Source of the DNA: Helicobacter ailurogastricus
Lineage (GTDB): Bacteria; Campylobacterota; Campylobacteria; Campylobacterales; Helicobacteraceae
DNA: 36,196 nt
Assembly: GCF_001282945.1 (NCBI RefSeq)
Contig: NZ_CDMG01000002.1
Span: 391,856 to 428,051 of the forward strand
Direction: 5' to 3'
Positions within the stretch are counted from its first letter, which is position 1. Each line of letters begins with the position of its first letter. The notes below the pieces were generated by a model. It searched no databases. It was not told the origin of the DNA and saw only the letters and a list, made by a program, of their open reading frames with translations. Position numbers and translations under genes: made by a program. Of this stretch, positions 16,434-24,662 are shown piece by piece.

Positions 16434-17049
16434 GCTTGTTGTCCTCTATTGGGGTGAAGATGTTTTGGTAATTGACTCTAAAATCCGTGAAAATCCCTTG
16501 GTGGGTTTGCAACCACTTGAATACGGGTTGCGCGCTTTGAGAGTGGCAGGGGTTGAGCCACAAATAGCGTAGTTTCAAGGGGGTGTAAAGCACGCTTAAA
16601 TTTTGCGCTTTTTGCGCATACAGCCTTTGGCTCATTAAGATTAAATCGTGGGGCCTGTGGGGGCTTAAGTTGGTGCGCATGAATTTTAAGTGTTTGGCTA
16701 GGGCGGGCTTGGCTAATTCTTGCAACACCGCCTGAGGGTTTTTGCCCGCAAAAAGCGGGGCTAGGGATTTGTCGCCCAAGAGCGTAAAATTTTCTTGAAA
16801 AAGAGCGACACCCTTTTTGCCCTTTAAAAAGTGGCGGGTGTGTAGCGCGCCCTTAGAGATTAAAAAAGCGGACACTTGGCAAAGGTGCTTGGTTTTTTTT
16901 AGGGGCAAGAAAATAACATCAACCCCGGTGTCTTGTTGGATTGCTAGCTTGAGAAAGTCTAAAAACCCCTCTTTGTTGCCTATGTCACTAGCGATGTAAA
17001 GGGGCTCACCCATTAAGGGCAAGCACAAAAGCAGGGGGGCAAGGCGCAT
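16426..17049 (-). CDS. secreted protein, possibly a shortened TupA-like binding protein
   Basis: 207 residues with a signal peptide ([16 protein letters not shown]). The mature start [20 protein letters not shown] and the stretch [20 protein letters not shown] followed by [20 protein letters not shown] loosely match the tungstate-binding TupA layout (TTTS..., the yNdFviVGP segment, then a fvsRgD-S/T segment). It is shorter than TupA (about 250-270 residues), and the anion-binding Ser/Thr residues are not clearly kept. So it may be a periplasmic binding-protein relative with a changed ligand, or an unrelated protein. No ABC permease genes adjoin it. It is coupled to htpG by TAATG and overlaps guaA by eight bases. 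Confidence 0.5.
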   Translation of the reverse strand: MRLAPLLLCLPLMGEPLYIASDIGNKEGFLDFLKLAIQQDTGVDVIFLPLKKTKHLCQVSAFLISKGALHTRHFLKGKKGVALFQENFTLLGDKSLAPLFAGKNPQAVLQELAKPALAKHLKFMRTNLSPHRPHDLILMSQRLYAQKAQNLSVLYTPLKLRYLWLNPCHSQSAQPVFKWLQTHQGIFTDFRVNYQNIFTPIEDNKHD

Positions 17050-18914
17050 TAAAAGGCGCGTAAAATCGTGGCACTGAGCCGATCGTTAAAGGCTTTGGCG
17101 TTTTTCAACGCCCCGTTTTCTAAGAGTTTCGCGCTGTCAAAAAGTAGGTGCGCCACATCGGCCAAAAGGGTGCGATCCTCCACGCCCTTAAGCTTTTGGA
17201 TAATGGCATGCCCGATATTGAGCTCTAAAGTTTTGGGCTGCTCTTGCACACTTTGGCCCATTTGGCGCATTAAATTTGCCATCATAGCGTTTTGTTCATC
17301 GCCCACAAGCGCGACCGCTGAGTGCAAATCTTTAGACAGGGCGACCTCTTTGACTTCATCTTTTAAGGCTTCTTTAAACGCCTCTAGCACGCCCTTAAAT
17401 TCCTCTTTTTCCGCTTCGCTAACCTCAGCTAGCCCTAGCTCTTTTAAGGTTTCGCTGCTGGCCGCGTCTTTCAAAGGGGTTTTATCATACTCACTCACCC
17501 CGGGCATCACAAAGGCATCGACCTCATCGCCCATTAAGAGCACATCAAAGCCCTTTTGGGCGTATTTTTCTAAAATGGGGGACGCTTTGAGCAAGTCTTG
17601 GCTTTCGCCCACCATGTAGTAAATGCTCTTTTGCTCGGCGGGCATGCCAGCTTTATACTCTTTGAGCGATAGGGGTTTTTCGCTTTTGTTGCTTACAAAG
17701 CGCAATAAGTCTAAAATCTTATCTTTGTTTTCAAAATCGCTGTGTAGGCCCTCTTTTAAGACCCGCCCAAATTGTGTGTAAAATTTCTCGTAGGTTTTTT
17801 CATCTTGGCTTAGTTTCTCAATCTCGGCTAGGATTTTCTTTGTGGAGGCGCTTTTGATGTTGGCTAAGATTTTGTTTTGTTGCAAAATCTCGCGGCTCAC
17901 ATTTAAGGGCAAATCCTCGCTGTCGATGATGCCCCGCACGAAACGCAAATACTGGGGCAAAAGCTCTTTATCGTTGTCGGTGATGAAAACCCGCTTGACA
18001 TAGAGTTTCACGCCCGATTGGTAATCCACGCGAAACATGTCAAAGGGAGCGACACTGGGGATATAAAAAAGCGTGTTGTACTCCAACACCCCCTCGGCTT
18101 TGTTGTGTATCCACGCTAAAGGGGCGTTGTTGTCGTGGGCAAAACTTTTATAAAATTCTTTGTAGTCCTCGTCTTTGAGTTCATTTTTAGGCATGCGCCA
18201 AAGGGCTTTGGCGCTGTTGATTTGGGTGCATTTCTCTTCTGTAACTTCTTTTTTGTCTGCGCCCTCGCCCTCGCTTTTAGTTTCAGTGTAGCTTAAGAAA
18301 ATGGGAAAGGGGATGTGCTCGGAGTATTTTTTCACGATGTGCTCGATCTCCCAGCGGTTGGCAAATTGCGCCTCTTCATCTTTTAGGTATAAAGTGATCT
18401 CTGTGCCAAAACCCTCTTTCACGCAAGGGCTGATCTCATAAGAGCCTTTGCCATCGCTCACCCACGCAAAAGCCTCTTCGCTTAGGGCCTTTTTGCTCTG
18501 CACCACGACTTTATTGGCGACCATAAAGCTGGAGTAAAAACCCACGCCAAATTGCCCGATGAGTGCGTTGTCTTTCTTTTGATCCCCGCTTAAATTAGCC
18601 AAAAAGCTTTTCGTGCCAGACTTAGCGATCGTGCCTAGATTAGAGATGAGCTCTTCTTCGCTCATGCCAATGCCATTATCCGCGATCGTCAAGCTCTTGG
18701 CTTTTTCATTAAAGCTCAAGTTGATTTGGGGGCGAAACTCTAGGGATTTGTAGGCCTCATCGCTGATGACCATGTAGTTTAGCTTGTCTAGGGCATCGGA
18801 GGCGTTGGAGATGAGCTCTCTTAAAAAGATTTCTTTATGAGAATAAAGCGAGTGGATCATCAAATCCAAAAGTTGGTTGATCTCCGTTTGGAAAGTGTGT
18901 TTTTTAGACGGCAT
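17049..18914 (-). CDS. htpG: chaperone HtpG (Hsp90 family)
   Basis: ATP-dependent cytosolic chaperone dimer. The 621-residue protein shows the GHKL ATPase features: EIFLRELISNASDALDKL, TIADNGIGMSEEEL, GTIAKSGTKSFL and GQFGVGFYSSFMVA, with the middle-domain catalytic arginine region LPLNVSREILQQNKILANIK. C-terminal dimerisation segment present; full length for the family. ATG 18914 has GGAG (ACTGGAG) at a normal distance. Its stop overlaps the next ATG, so it leads the htpG - TupA-like - guaA - thiE unit. No heat-shock operator (CIRCE-type TTAGCACTC repeat) is visible upstream. Confidence 0.97.
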   Translation of the reverse strand: MPSKKHTFQTEINQLLDLMIHSLYSHKEIFLRELISNASDALDKLNYMVISDEAYKSLEFRPQINLSFNEKAKSLTIADNGIGMSEEELISNLGTIAKSGTKSFLANLSGDQKKDNALIGQFGVGFYSSFMVANKVVVQSKKALSEEAFAWVSDGKGSYEISPCVKEGFGTEITLYLKDEEAQFANRWEIEHIVKKYSEHIPFPIFLSYTETKSEGEGADKKEVTEEKCTQINSAKALWRMPKNELKDEDYKEFYKSFAHDNNAPLAWIHNKAEGVLEYNTLFYIPSVAPFDMFRVDYQSGVKLYVKRVFITDNDKELLPQYLRFVRGIIDSEDLPLNVSREILQQNKILANIKSASTKKILAEIEKLSQDEKTYEKFYTQFGRVLKEGLHSDFENKDKILDLLRFVSNKSEKPLSLKEYKAGMPAEQKSIYYMVGESQDLLKASPILEKYAQKGFDVLLMGDEVDAFVMPGVSEYDKTPLKDAASSETLKELGLAEVSEAEKEEFKGVLEAFKEALKDEVKEVALSKDLHSAVALVGDEQNAMMANLMRQMGQSVQEQPKTLELNIGHAIIQKLKGVEDRTLLADVAHLLFDSAKLLENGALKNAKAFNDRLSATILRAF

Positions 18915-18942
18915 TAAAACTCCAGTTGCAAGATAAACCCCT

Positions 18943-18948
18943 AGTATA
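18943..18948 (-). promoter_or_regulatory. -10 promoter of htpG
   Basis: Minus-strand TGC TATACT, extended -10, 29 bases before the htpG ATG. Confidence 0.55.
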
Positions 18949-18953
18949 GCAAA

Positions 18954-18973
18954 AAGGGGGTTTTTGCCCCCTT
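18954..18973. repeat. inverted repeat between divergent htpG and purN promoters
   Basis: AAGGGGG, six-base loop TTTTTG, CCCCCTT: a perfect seven-base inverted repeat lying between the two -10 elements, five bases upstream of the htpG -10. It could be a protein-binding site or only a product of local G-richness. Confidence 0.3.
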
Positions 18974-18982
18974 AAGAAAACA

Positions 18983-18991
18983 TGCTAACAT
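18983..18991 (+). promoter_or_regulatory. extended -10 promoter of purN
   Basis: TGC TAACAT, identical to the eno element. Its end is only seven bases from the ATG at 18999, which places the transcript start at or next to the start codon. Confidence 0.45.
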
Positions 18992-18998
18992 GCCCGCC

Positions 18999-19559
18999 AT
19001 GCACTCTTTAAAATTAGGCATTTTATTTAGTGGCGAGGGCTCAAACATGCAAAATCTCATCCAAAAGTTACACCACAAGGTCTATTCACGACAAGACAGC
19101 CCCACAAGGCTAGAAGTGGTGCTGTGCGCCACAAACAATCCAAAGGCAAACGGGCTTAGGCGTTGCGTGAGTCTTAAAATGCCTTACTTGGTCGGCACGC
19201 AAGATGACTTCATCACCGCTTTTAAGGGGTGTGATCTACTGCTCTGTGCGGGCTATAATAAAATCTTAAGCCCCAAATTTCTAGCCCACCACAAAGCCAT
19301 CAACATCCACCCCGCCTTTTTGCCCCACCACAAGGGGGCAAGGGCGCTGGAGCGCAGCTTTTATAGCCAAAGCGGGTTAGGCGTGAGCGTGCATTGGGTG
19401 AGCGAGGAACTTGATAGCGGGGCGTTGATTTTACAAGAGCGTTTAAACCTAAACCCCCTAGAAAGCCTAGAGAATTACACCAAAAGGGTACATGCTCTAG
19501 AGCATCGGCTTTACCCACAAGCCGTTTTAAAAGCCCTAAAGTTGTGCGCCCATGCATGA
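18999..19559 (+). CDS. purN: phosphoribosylglycinamide formyltransferase-like protein
   Basis: PurN transfers formyl from 10-formyltetrahydrofolate to GAR in purine synthesis. The 186-residue protein has LGILFSGEGSNMQNLI (phosphate loop), LLLCAGYNKILSPKFL, the catalytic Asn/His in NIHPAFLPHHKGA and the catalytic Asp in HWVSEELDSGALIL, then EHRLYPQAVLKAL. ATG 18990 overlaps the -10 box, so ATG 18999 is taken; there is no ribosome site, so the mRNA may be leaderless. The residues after the Asn-His-Pro motif (KGARALERSF instead of the usual PG.....A) differ from E. coli. It overlaps the antiporter gene by eight bases. H. pylori is known to depend on purine salvage, so the physiological role is open. 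Confidence 0.82.
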   Translation: MHSLKLGILFSGEGSNMQNLIQKLHHKVYSRQDSPTRLEVVLCATNNPKANGLRRCVSLKMPYLVGTQDDFITAFKGCDLLLCAGYNKILSPKFLAHHKAINIHPAFLPHHKGARALERSFYSQSGLGVSVHWVSEELDSGALILQERLNLNPLESLENYTKRVHALEHRLYPQAVLKALKLCAHA

Positions 19560-20706
19560 TTTATTCATTTTAGTGACGATCACGCCCTTAATCGTTTTGG
19601 CTCCCTATGCGAGTCGGGTTTTAAAAATGCCCGTAGCGGTGCTAGAGATTTTGCTAGGCACTTTGGGGGTCTATTTTGGGCTTTTAAAGCCTAACGAGAG
19701 CTTTAGAGAGATGGCGGAAGTGGGGTTTTTGTTTTTAATGTTTCTGTGTGGCATGGAAGTGGATTTGTATGTCTTTAAACAGATGGAGCACCGCTTATTA
19801 AAAAAAATCTTAGGCTACTTTGGGATTCTCTATGCCCTATCTAGCACGATCACTCTAAGCGCGCACCTGCCCGCCCTCTACATCATCGCTTTGCCTATTG
19901 TGAGTTTGGGGATGATCATGACCTTAGTGCGCGACTATGGCAAGGACAAGCCGTGGTTGGCTCTTGTGCTCAAAGTGGGGGTGCTAGGCGAGCTTACCAG
20001 CATCATTTTACTCGTGGTCGTGGATGGGATTTACCTACACGGCTTGGGGGCGGATTTACTCAAGACTTTGGGGATTTTGCTCGCCTTTTTGCTCATCACC
20101 GCCCGCTTGGTGCGCACCTTTAGGGTGTTGTTTTGGTGGTTTCCTAAATTAAAGGCTTTCATCATGCCAAGCAACGAGGCAAATCAAGACATGCGCTTTG
20201 CGCTCATGCTCTTTTTTCTCTTGGTGGGGATTGTGGCGTGGCTGAAGTTAGAGCTCGTTTTGGGGGCGTTTTTGGCTGGCACGCTCATTTCGACCTTTTT
20301 TCCCCACAAGCACGAACTTTTTAACAAGCTCAATGACATCGGCTTTGGTTTTTTTGTCCCCCTGTTTTTTATCCATGTCGGCTCGACTTTGGATTTGCGC
20401 TTGATTTTAACCCACCCGCAATTTCTCACGCACGCCGGCCTAGTCGCCGCCTGCATGGCAAGCTTGCACCTTTTTAGCAGCTTTGTTGTCTTCAAGGGGG
20501 AGTTAAAAAGTGTGAAAAACACGGCCATGTTTGCCATGAGCGCGTCCATGCCCCTAACTTTTCTCGTAACCACCGCCAGCGTGGGGCTAAGGGTGGGGGC
20601 GATCAATGAGGAAACTTATTATGCGTTTTTGTTGGCAGCGATCATTGAGGGGGTGCTTTTCACCACCTCGATTAAGATTTTACAAAGACCCCCTAAGCTA
20701 GCCTAG
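19552..20706 (+). CDS. CPA2-family cation:proton antiporter (KefB-like)
   Basis: 384 residues, almost wholly hydrophobic, about 11-12 membrane segments, starting MHDLFILVTITPLIVLAPYA. The segment FLFLMFLCGMEVDLYVFKQM matches the conserved membrane region of Kef/NapA-type monovalent cation:proton antiporters, and LELVLGAFLAGTLIST is the second conserved helix. The Kef C-terminal nucleotide-binding domain is absent, so it is either a simple Na+(K+)/H+ exchanger or needs a separate regulator. Start ATG 19552 overlaps purN by eight bases. It ends convergently with the outer membrane protein gene, the two stop codons sharing CTAG. H. pylori has, as I recall, a kefB-like gene beside an outer membrane protein gene too. 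Confidence 0.85.
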   Translation: MHDLFILVTITPLIVLAPYASRVLKMPVAVLEILLGTLGVYFGLLKPNESFREMAEVGFLFLMFLCGMEVDLYVFKQMEHRLLKKILGYFGILYALSSTITLSAHLPALYIIALPIVSLGMIMTLVRDYGKDKPWLALVLKVGVLGELTSIILLVVVDGIYLHGLGADLLKTLGILLAFLLITARLVRTFRVLFWWFPKLKAFIMPSNEANQDMRFALMLFFLLVGIVAWLKLELVLGAFLAGTLISTFFPHKHELFNKLNDIGFGFFVPLFFIHVGSTLDLRLILTHPQFLTHAGLVAACMASLHLFSSFVVFKGELKSVKNTAMFAMSASMPLTFLVTTASVGLRVGAINEETYYAFLLAAIIEGVLFTTSIKILQRPPKLA

Positions 20707-21512
20707 AAAGTGTAGAGGTAGCGCACATACACAGAGTAATCGCGTTTCAAGCTGTAATAATACCCCCCTGTGTTCGCACTCTTAGAGGGGAAGAAAGGAT
20801 TAACCAACATGGGCAATTTCACGCCCAGCTCCAAACCATTGTGTTTGAAAAGGTTTGTCCTAAAGCCAAAGTTTAACCACACATTGAAGTTGCCGTGGTG
20901 GGGCAAGCCTGAAAGGTTAGCGCTGGGGTCTGCGGCTAAAAGGGCGGCTTTCCAAGCGTGTAAGGTGGCGGCATTGACTTGCCACGCGTTGCCCCCGATG
21001 GCAAAGCCCCCAAACACGCCCACGCTCGCATTCTTGCGGTCAATGAAGTTGCCCATGATGTCTGCGCCGATCCCATAAGCAACCATGCTTAAGCGGACAT
21101 TTTGGTCATAGCCCACGAGGCTTAATTGTGGCCCCAAGTCGCTAAAGCCGTAGTCTAAAAAGCCGTAGTAGCGCACGCCCAGCCATTTGGTCTTTGCATG
21201 GGGAATCTTAAAGAAAAACTTCTGCCCGACAAGCACGCCAAAGCCATTCATTGCCCCATTGCCATATTTACCATGCCAACTAATGTCTGTCCCCTGCCAG
21301 TTTGTATTTGGCGACACAACACCATTGTCATTGTAATGCCATGTCCCGGGAGGGTATGATGTGCCATTGGGGGCGACTGTGTTATACAGGTTGGTATTCA
21401 TCCTGCCCTGCCCGATTTGGTAATCTGCCCCGATAAAAACCCCATTCTCTTCGGCTGCTAAACTCCCCATAACTCCAAAAGCTAGAGGAACACCCAGTAA
21501 AAACTTTCTCAT
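20703..21512 (-). CDS. Helicobacter outer membrane protein (Hor/Hop-like)
   Basis: 269 residues. A signal peptide MRKFLLGVPLAFGVMGSLAA is cut before EENGVFIGADYQIGQG, the standard mature start of Helicobacter porin-like proteins. The C-terminal strands LGVKLPMLVNPFF and DYSVYVRYLYTF with terminal Phe mark a beta-barrel for Bam-dependent insertion. Asn-rich loops between are likely surface exposed. ATG 21512 is chosen over GTG 21515 because AAAGGA then sits five bases upstream. By size and neighbour it resembles the HorE-type proteins rather than the large adhesins; no adhesin domain is seen. Confidence 0.85.
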   Translation of the reverse strand: MRKFLLGVPLAFGVMGSLAAEENGVFIGADYQIGQGRMNTNLYNTVAPNGTSYPPGTWHYNDNGVVSPNTNWQGTDISWHGKYGNGAMNGFGVLVGQKFFFKIPHAKTKWLGVRYYGFLDYGFSDLGPQLSLVGYDQNVRLSMVAYGIGADIMGNFIDRKNASVGVFGGFAIGGNAWQVNAATLHAWKAALLAADPSANLSGLPHHGNFNVWLNFGFRTNLFKHNGLELGVKLPMLVNPFFPSKSANTGGYYYSLKRDYSVYVRYLYTF

Positions 21513-21556
21513 CACAATCCTTTAAAGTTCATCATAAAAAGTGAAATTAGACCGCA

Positions 21557-21562
21557 ATCATA
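21557..21562 (-). promoter_or_regulatory. -10 promoter of the outer membrane protein gene
   Basis: Minus-strand TGC TATGAT, extended -10, about 45 bases before ATG 21512. The stretch between this and the uvrA promoter is A/T rich with no repeat tract of the kind that phase-varies Hop genes. Confidence 0.5.
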
Positions 21563-21628
21563 GCATGTTTAATCTCATAAAACAAGAATTTTATATTTTT
21601 TTATTGCATGCCCCCTCTAGAATTTAAG

Positions 21629-21634
21629 TATAAT
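21629..21634 (+). promoter_or_regulatory. -10 promoter of uvrA
   Basis: TATAAT about 31-37 bases before the two candidate uvrA starts. Confidence 0.55.
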
Positions 21635-21665
21635 AGCCCGCTATTTTAACCAAAAAGAGTTGCAT

Positions 21666-24473
21666 TTGCCAGACAGCATTAAAATCCACGGCGCAAAAGA
21701 GAATAATTTAAAGAACATTGACCTTGAAATCCCCAAAAACCGATTCATCGTTTTTACAGGGCTTAGTGGCTCGGGCAAATCCACTCTAGCCTTTGACACG
21801 CTCTATGCCGAGGGGCAGCGGCGCTATTTGGAGTCGCTCTCTAGCTACGCCAGACAATTTTTAGACAAGGTGGGAAAACCCGCGGTGGATAAAATCGAGG
21901 GGCTCATCCCGGCCATTGCCATTGATCAAAAAACCACTTCCAAAAACCCCCGCTCCACGGTGGGCACGACCACAGAGATTTACGATTATTTGCGCCTACT
22001 CTTTGCAAGAGTGGGGAGGCAACACTGCCACTTGTGCGGCGCACCCATTGCCTCCATGCAAGCTAGCGACATCATCGCCCAAGTCTTGCAAGAGTACGCG
22101 GGGCGTAAAGTCCTCATTTTAGCCCCTCTTGTGGATAATAAAAAGGGGCATTTTAACGACATTTTGCAAGGCTTGCGCCAAAAGGGCTTTGTGCGCGCGC
22201 AAATTGACGGGGTTTTGGCCCGCCTTGATGAGCCCTTAGAGCTTGCCAAGAATAAAAAACACAGCATTAAAGCCGTGGCCGATCGCCTTGAAGTGAGTGC
22301 AGACAACCAAGCCCGCCTATCTAGCGCGCTCGAGCGGGCCCTATCTGAAAGCTATGGGAGGGCGGAAGTGATGGATTTAGAAACAAACCAAATCCGCCAT
22401 TACAGCGAACATTTGGCCTGCTTTGCTTGTAAAGTGAGCTTTGAGCCTTTAGAACCCTTGAGTTTTTCTTTTAACTCCCCCAAGGGGGCTTGCCCTGAGT
22501 GCGCCGGGCTTGGGGCAAAGGTGAGTCTAGATGCCCAAAAAATCCTAGATCCTAACGCGCCCACCAACCACATTAAAAAGGCGTTTTTTTGGAATCATAA
22601 CTATTACGGCGCGCTCTTTGAGGGCTTTTGTGCCGCCCATCAGATCGATCCTAATGTGTGCTTTAAGGACTTAAGCACGATCCAGCAAGAGGCTTTGCTC
22701 TATGGCAATGGGACAGAAATTTGCTTTTCGTGGCGGCAGAGTGAGTTAAAACGCCCTTGGAGGGGTGTGATCCAAATTGCCTATGATATTTTTAAAGACA
22801 CGCGCGATCTTAACCAGTATATGAGCGAAAAGCCATGCCCGAGTTGCAAGGGCCAGCGCCTCAACCCAAAATCCTTGGCGGTGCGGGTGGCAAATCTTGG
22901 CATCGCTCATTTATTAGACATGCCCATCAACGCTGTGCATGCGTTTTTTAAAGACAAGGCCCATTTTGCGTATTTGAGCCCGCAAGAGCAGCGCATCGCC
23001 GCCCCGATTTTAAAAGAAATCAGCGAGCGGGTGTTTTTTTTAGTGGATGTGGGCTTGGGCTATCTCACTTTGGGACGGGACGCACGCACCCTAAGCGGGG
23101 GCGAATCTCAGCGTATCAGGATTGCCAGCCAAATTGGCAGCGGTTTAACAGGGGTGTTGTATGTGTTGGATGAGCCTAGCATTGGATTACACGAGCGCGA
23201 CACGGCCAAACTCATAAGAACCCTCAAGAATTTACAACAAAAGGGCAACACCTTAATCGTGGTCGAGCACGACAAAGAAACGATCAAGCAGGCGGATTTT
23301 ATCGTGGATATTGGCCCTAAAGCGGGCAAGCACGGGGGGCAGGTGGTCTTTAGCGGGAGCATCGCTAAACTCTTGCAAAGCTCACACCCCACGGCGTTGT
23401 ATTTACAAGGCATTAAGAACATCACAAGGGCCAAATTAAATCCGCCCAAAAACTCCCCCTGTTTGCAATTAAAAGGTGTTTTTATCCACAACATTAAAAA
23501 CTTGCAAGTGAAAATCCCCTTGGGGCAATTTGTGTGCGTGACGGGGGTGAGTGGGAGTGGTAAAAGCTCTCTGATTTTACAAACTCTTTTACCCATCGCC
23601 CAAGAAAAGCTAAACCACGCCAAAAAAAGCGGGGGGGGAGGTGCGGTTGTGCAAGGTTTGGAGCATTTAGACAAGGTGATTTATTTAGATCAAGCCCCCA
23701 TAGGCAAAACCCCAAGGAGCAACCCGGCCACTTATACGGGGGTGATGGACGACATTAGAGAGCTCTTTGCCCAAAGCAAGGATGCGAAAATGCTAGGATA
23801 CAGCGCAAGCCGTTTTAGCTTCAATGTGCGGGGGGGGCGGTGTGAGAAGTGCCACGGGGAGGGGGAAATTAAAATTGAAATGCATTTCTTGCCGGATGTG
23901 TTGGTGCAGTGTGGCAGTTGTAAGGGCAGCAAGTACAACGAGCAGACTCTAGCCGTGAAAATCAAGGATAAATCCATCGCCGACGTGTTGCGCATGAGCG
24001 TGGAGGAGGCTTTGGAGTTTTTTGCCAAAATCCCCAAAATCGCCGCCAAATTGCAGACTTTAAACGCCGTGGGGCTAGGCTACATCACGCTGGGCCAAAA
24101 CGCCACGACTTTAAGCGGGGGGGAGGCGCAACGCATTAAATTAGCCAAAGAGTTGAGCCGCAAGGACACGGGCAAGACTTTATATATCTTAGACGAGCCG
24201 ACCACGGGGCTACACTTTGAGGACATACAATTACTCTTAAATGTCTTGCACTCGTTGGTGGCGTTGGGCAATTCTATGATCGTGATCGAGCACAATTTAG
24301 ACATCATTAAGAACGCAGATTACATCATCGATATGGGACCAGAGGGCGGAGAGGGGGGCGGGCAAATTGTCGCCACAGGTAACCCCGCCACTCTAGCTAA
24401 AAACCACGCCAAAACGGGGAGCTTTACGGGGAAATATTTGGCCCTAGAGTTGGGTAAATTTGTAAGCAATTAG
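21666..24473 (+). CDS. uvrA: excinuclease ABC subunit A
   Basis: The damage-recognition ATPase of nucleotide excision repair; forms a dimer and loads UvrB. The 935-residue protein has two ABC modules: Walker A GLSGSGKSTLAF and GVSGSGKSSLIL, signatures LSGGESQRIRIASQ and LSGGEAQRIKLAKE, Walker B VLDEPSIGL and ILDEPTTGL. Zinc modules appear as CHLCG, CFACK...CPEC, CPSCKGQ and CEKCHGEGE...CGSCKG. The frame opens at TTG 21660, but AAAGAG (21653-21658) is seven bases from TTG 21666, so the latter is preferred. The gene contains two G8 runs (23631-23638, 23830-23837) and a G7 run (24117-24123), all in frame. Confidence 0.97.
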   Translation: MPDSIKIHGAKENNLKNIDLEIPKNRFIVFTGLSGSGKSTLAFDTLYAEGQRRYLESLSSYARQFLDKVGKPAVDKIEGLIPAIAIDQKTTSKNPRSTVGTTTEIYDYLRLLFARVGRQHCHLCGAPIASMQASDIIAQVLQEYAGRKVLILAPLVDNKKGHFNDILQGLRQKGFVRAQIDGVLARLDEPLELAKNKKHSIKAVADRLEVSADNQARLSSALERALSESYGRAEVMDLETNQIRHYSEHLACFACKVSFEPLEPLSFSFNSPKGACPECAGLGAKVSLDAQKILDPNAPTNHIKKAFFWNHNYYGALFEGFCAAHQIDPNVCFKDLSTIQQEALLYGNGTEICFSWRQSELKRPWRGVIQIAYDIFKDTRDLNQYMSEKPCPSCKGQRLNPKSLAVRVANLGIAHLLDMPINAVHAFFKDKAHFAYLSPQEQRIAAPILKEISERVFFLVDVGLGYLTLGRDARTLSGGESQRIRIASQIGSGLTGVLYVLDEPSIGLHERDTAKLIRTLKNLQQKGNTLIVVEHDKETIKQADFIVDIGPKAGKHGGQVVFSGSIAKLLQSSHPTALYLQGIKNITRAKLNPPKNSPCLQLKGVFIHNIKNLQVKIPLGQFVCVTGVSGSGKSSLILQTLLPIAQEKLNHAKKSGGGGAVVQGLEHLDKVIYLDQAPIGKTPRSNPATYTGVMDDIRELFAQSKDAKMLGYSASRFSFNVRGGRCEKCHGEGEIKIEMHFLPDVLVQCGSCKGSKYNEQTLAVKIKDKSIADVLRMSVEEALEFFAKIPKIAAKLQTLNAVGLGYITLGQNATTLSGGEAQRIKLAKELSRKDTGKTLYILDEPTTGLHFEDIQLLLNVLHSLVALGNSMIVIEHNLDIIKNADYIIDMGPEGGEGGGQIVATGNPATLAKNHAKTGSFTGKYLALELGKFVSN

Positions 24474-24579
24474 ACCATAAATGGATTGCAAAATGAACTT
24501 CAAACAGGACTTAAGAAACTTTAAGCCTATTAAGTGATCGCATTAAAAAACTTTCATTTACCAAAGTAAACAAGAGTTT

Positions 24580-24588
24580 TGGTATAGT
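24580..24588 (+). promoter_or_regulatory. extended -10 promoter of the Ser/Asn-rich peptide gene
   Basis: TGG followed by TATAGT (24583-24588). The predicted transcript start near 24595 gives a leader of about 68 bases. The preceding 24474-24579 contains no gene I can identify. Confidence 0.45.
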
Positions 24589-24595
24589 CTGCGGT

Positions 24596-24647
24596 ATGAA
24601 AACCAAAGGTTAGGCGAAAGCTTGACCCCTAGGGTTTTCAAATTTTT
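24596..24647 (+). promoter_or_regulatory. structured leader with mini-ORF, attenuator-like
   Basis: TGAAAACC (24597-24604) and GGTTTTCA (24633-24640) form a perfect eight-pair inverted repeat, followed by AATTTTT, the form of an intrinsic terminator placed before a gene. Inside it lie the palindrome CCCTAGGG (24627-24634) and a five-codon frame, M-K-T-K-G, at 24596-24613 starting near the predicted transcript start. This could be a transcription attenuator or simply an RNA-stabilising fold. Confidence 0.4.
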
Positions 24648-24662
24648 AGGAAGGAGAATGTT

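Noticed and set aside
20703-21512. Phase-variable outer membrane protein gene
   Set aside because: No CT dinucleotide repeat in the signal sequence and no long homopolymer in its promoter.
23108-23674. Minus-strand 188-residue open frame inside uvrA
   Set aside because: Antisense shadow of conserved UvrA ABC motifs; no promoter or ribosome site.
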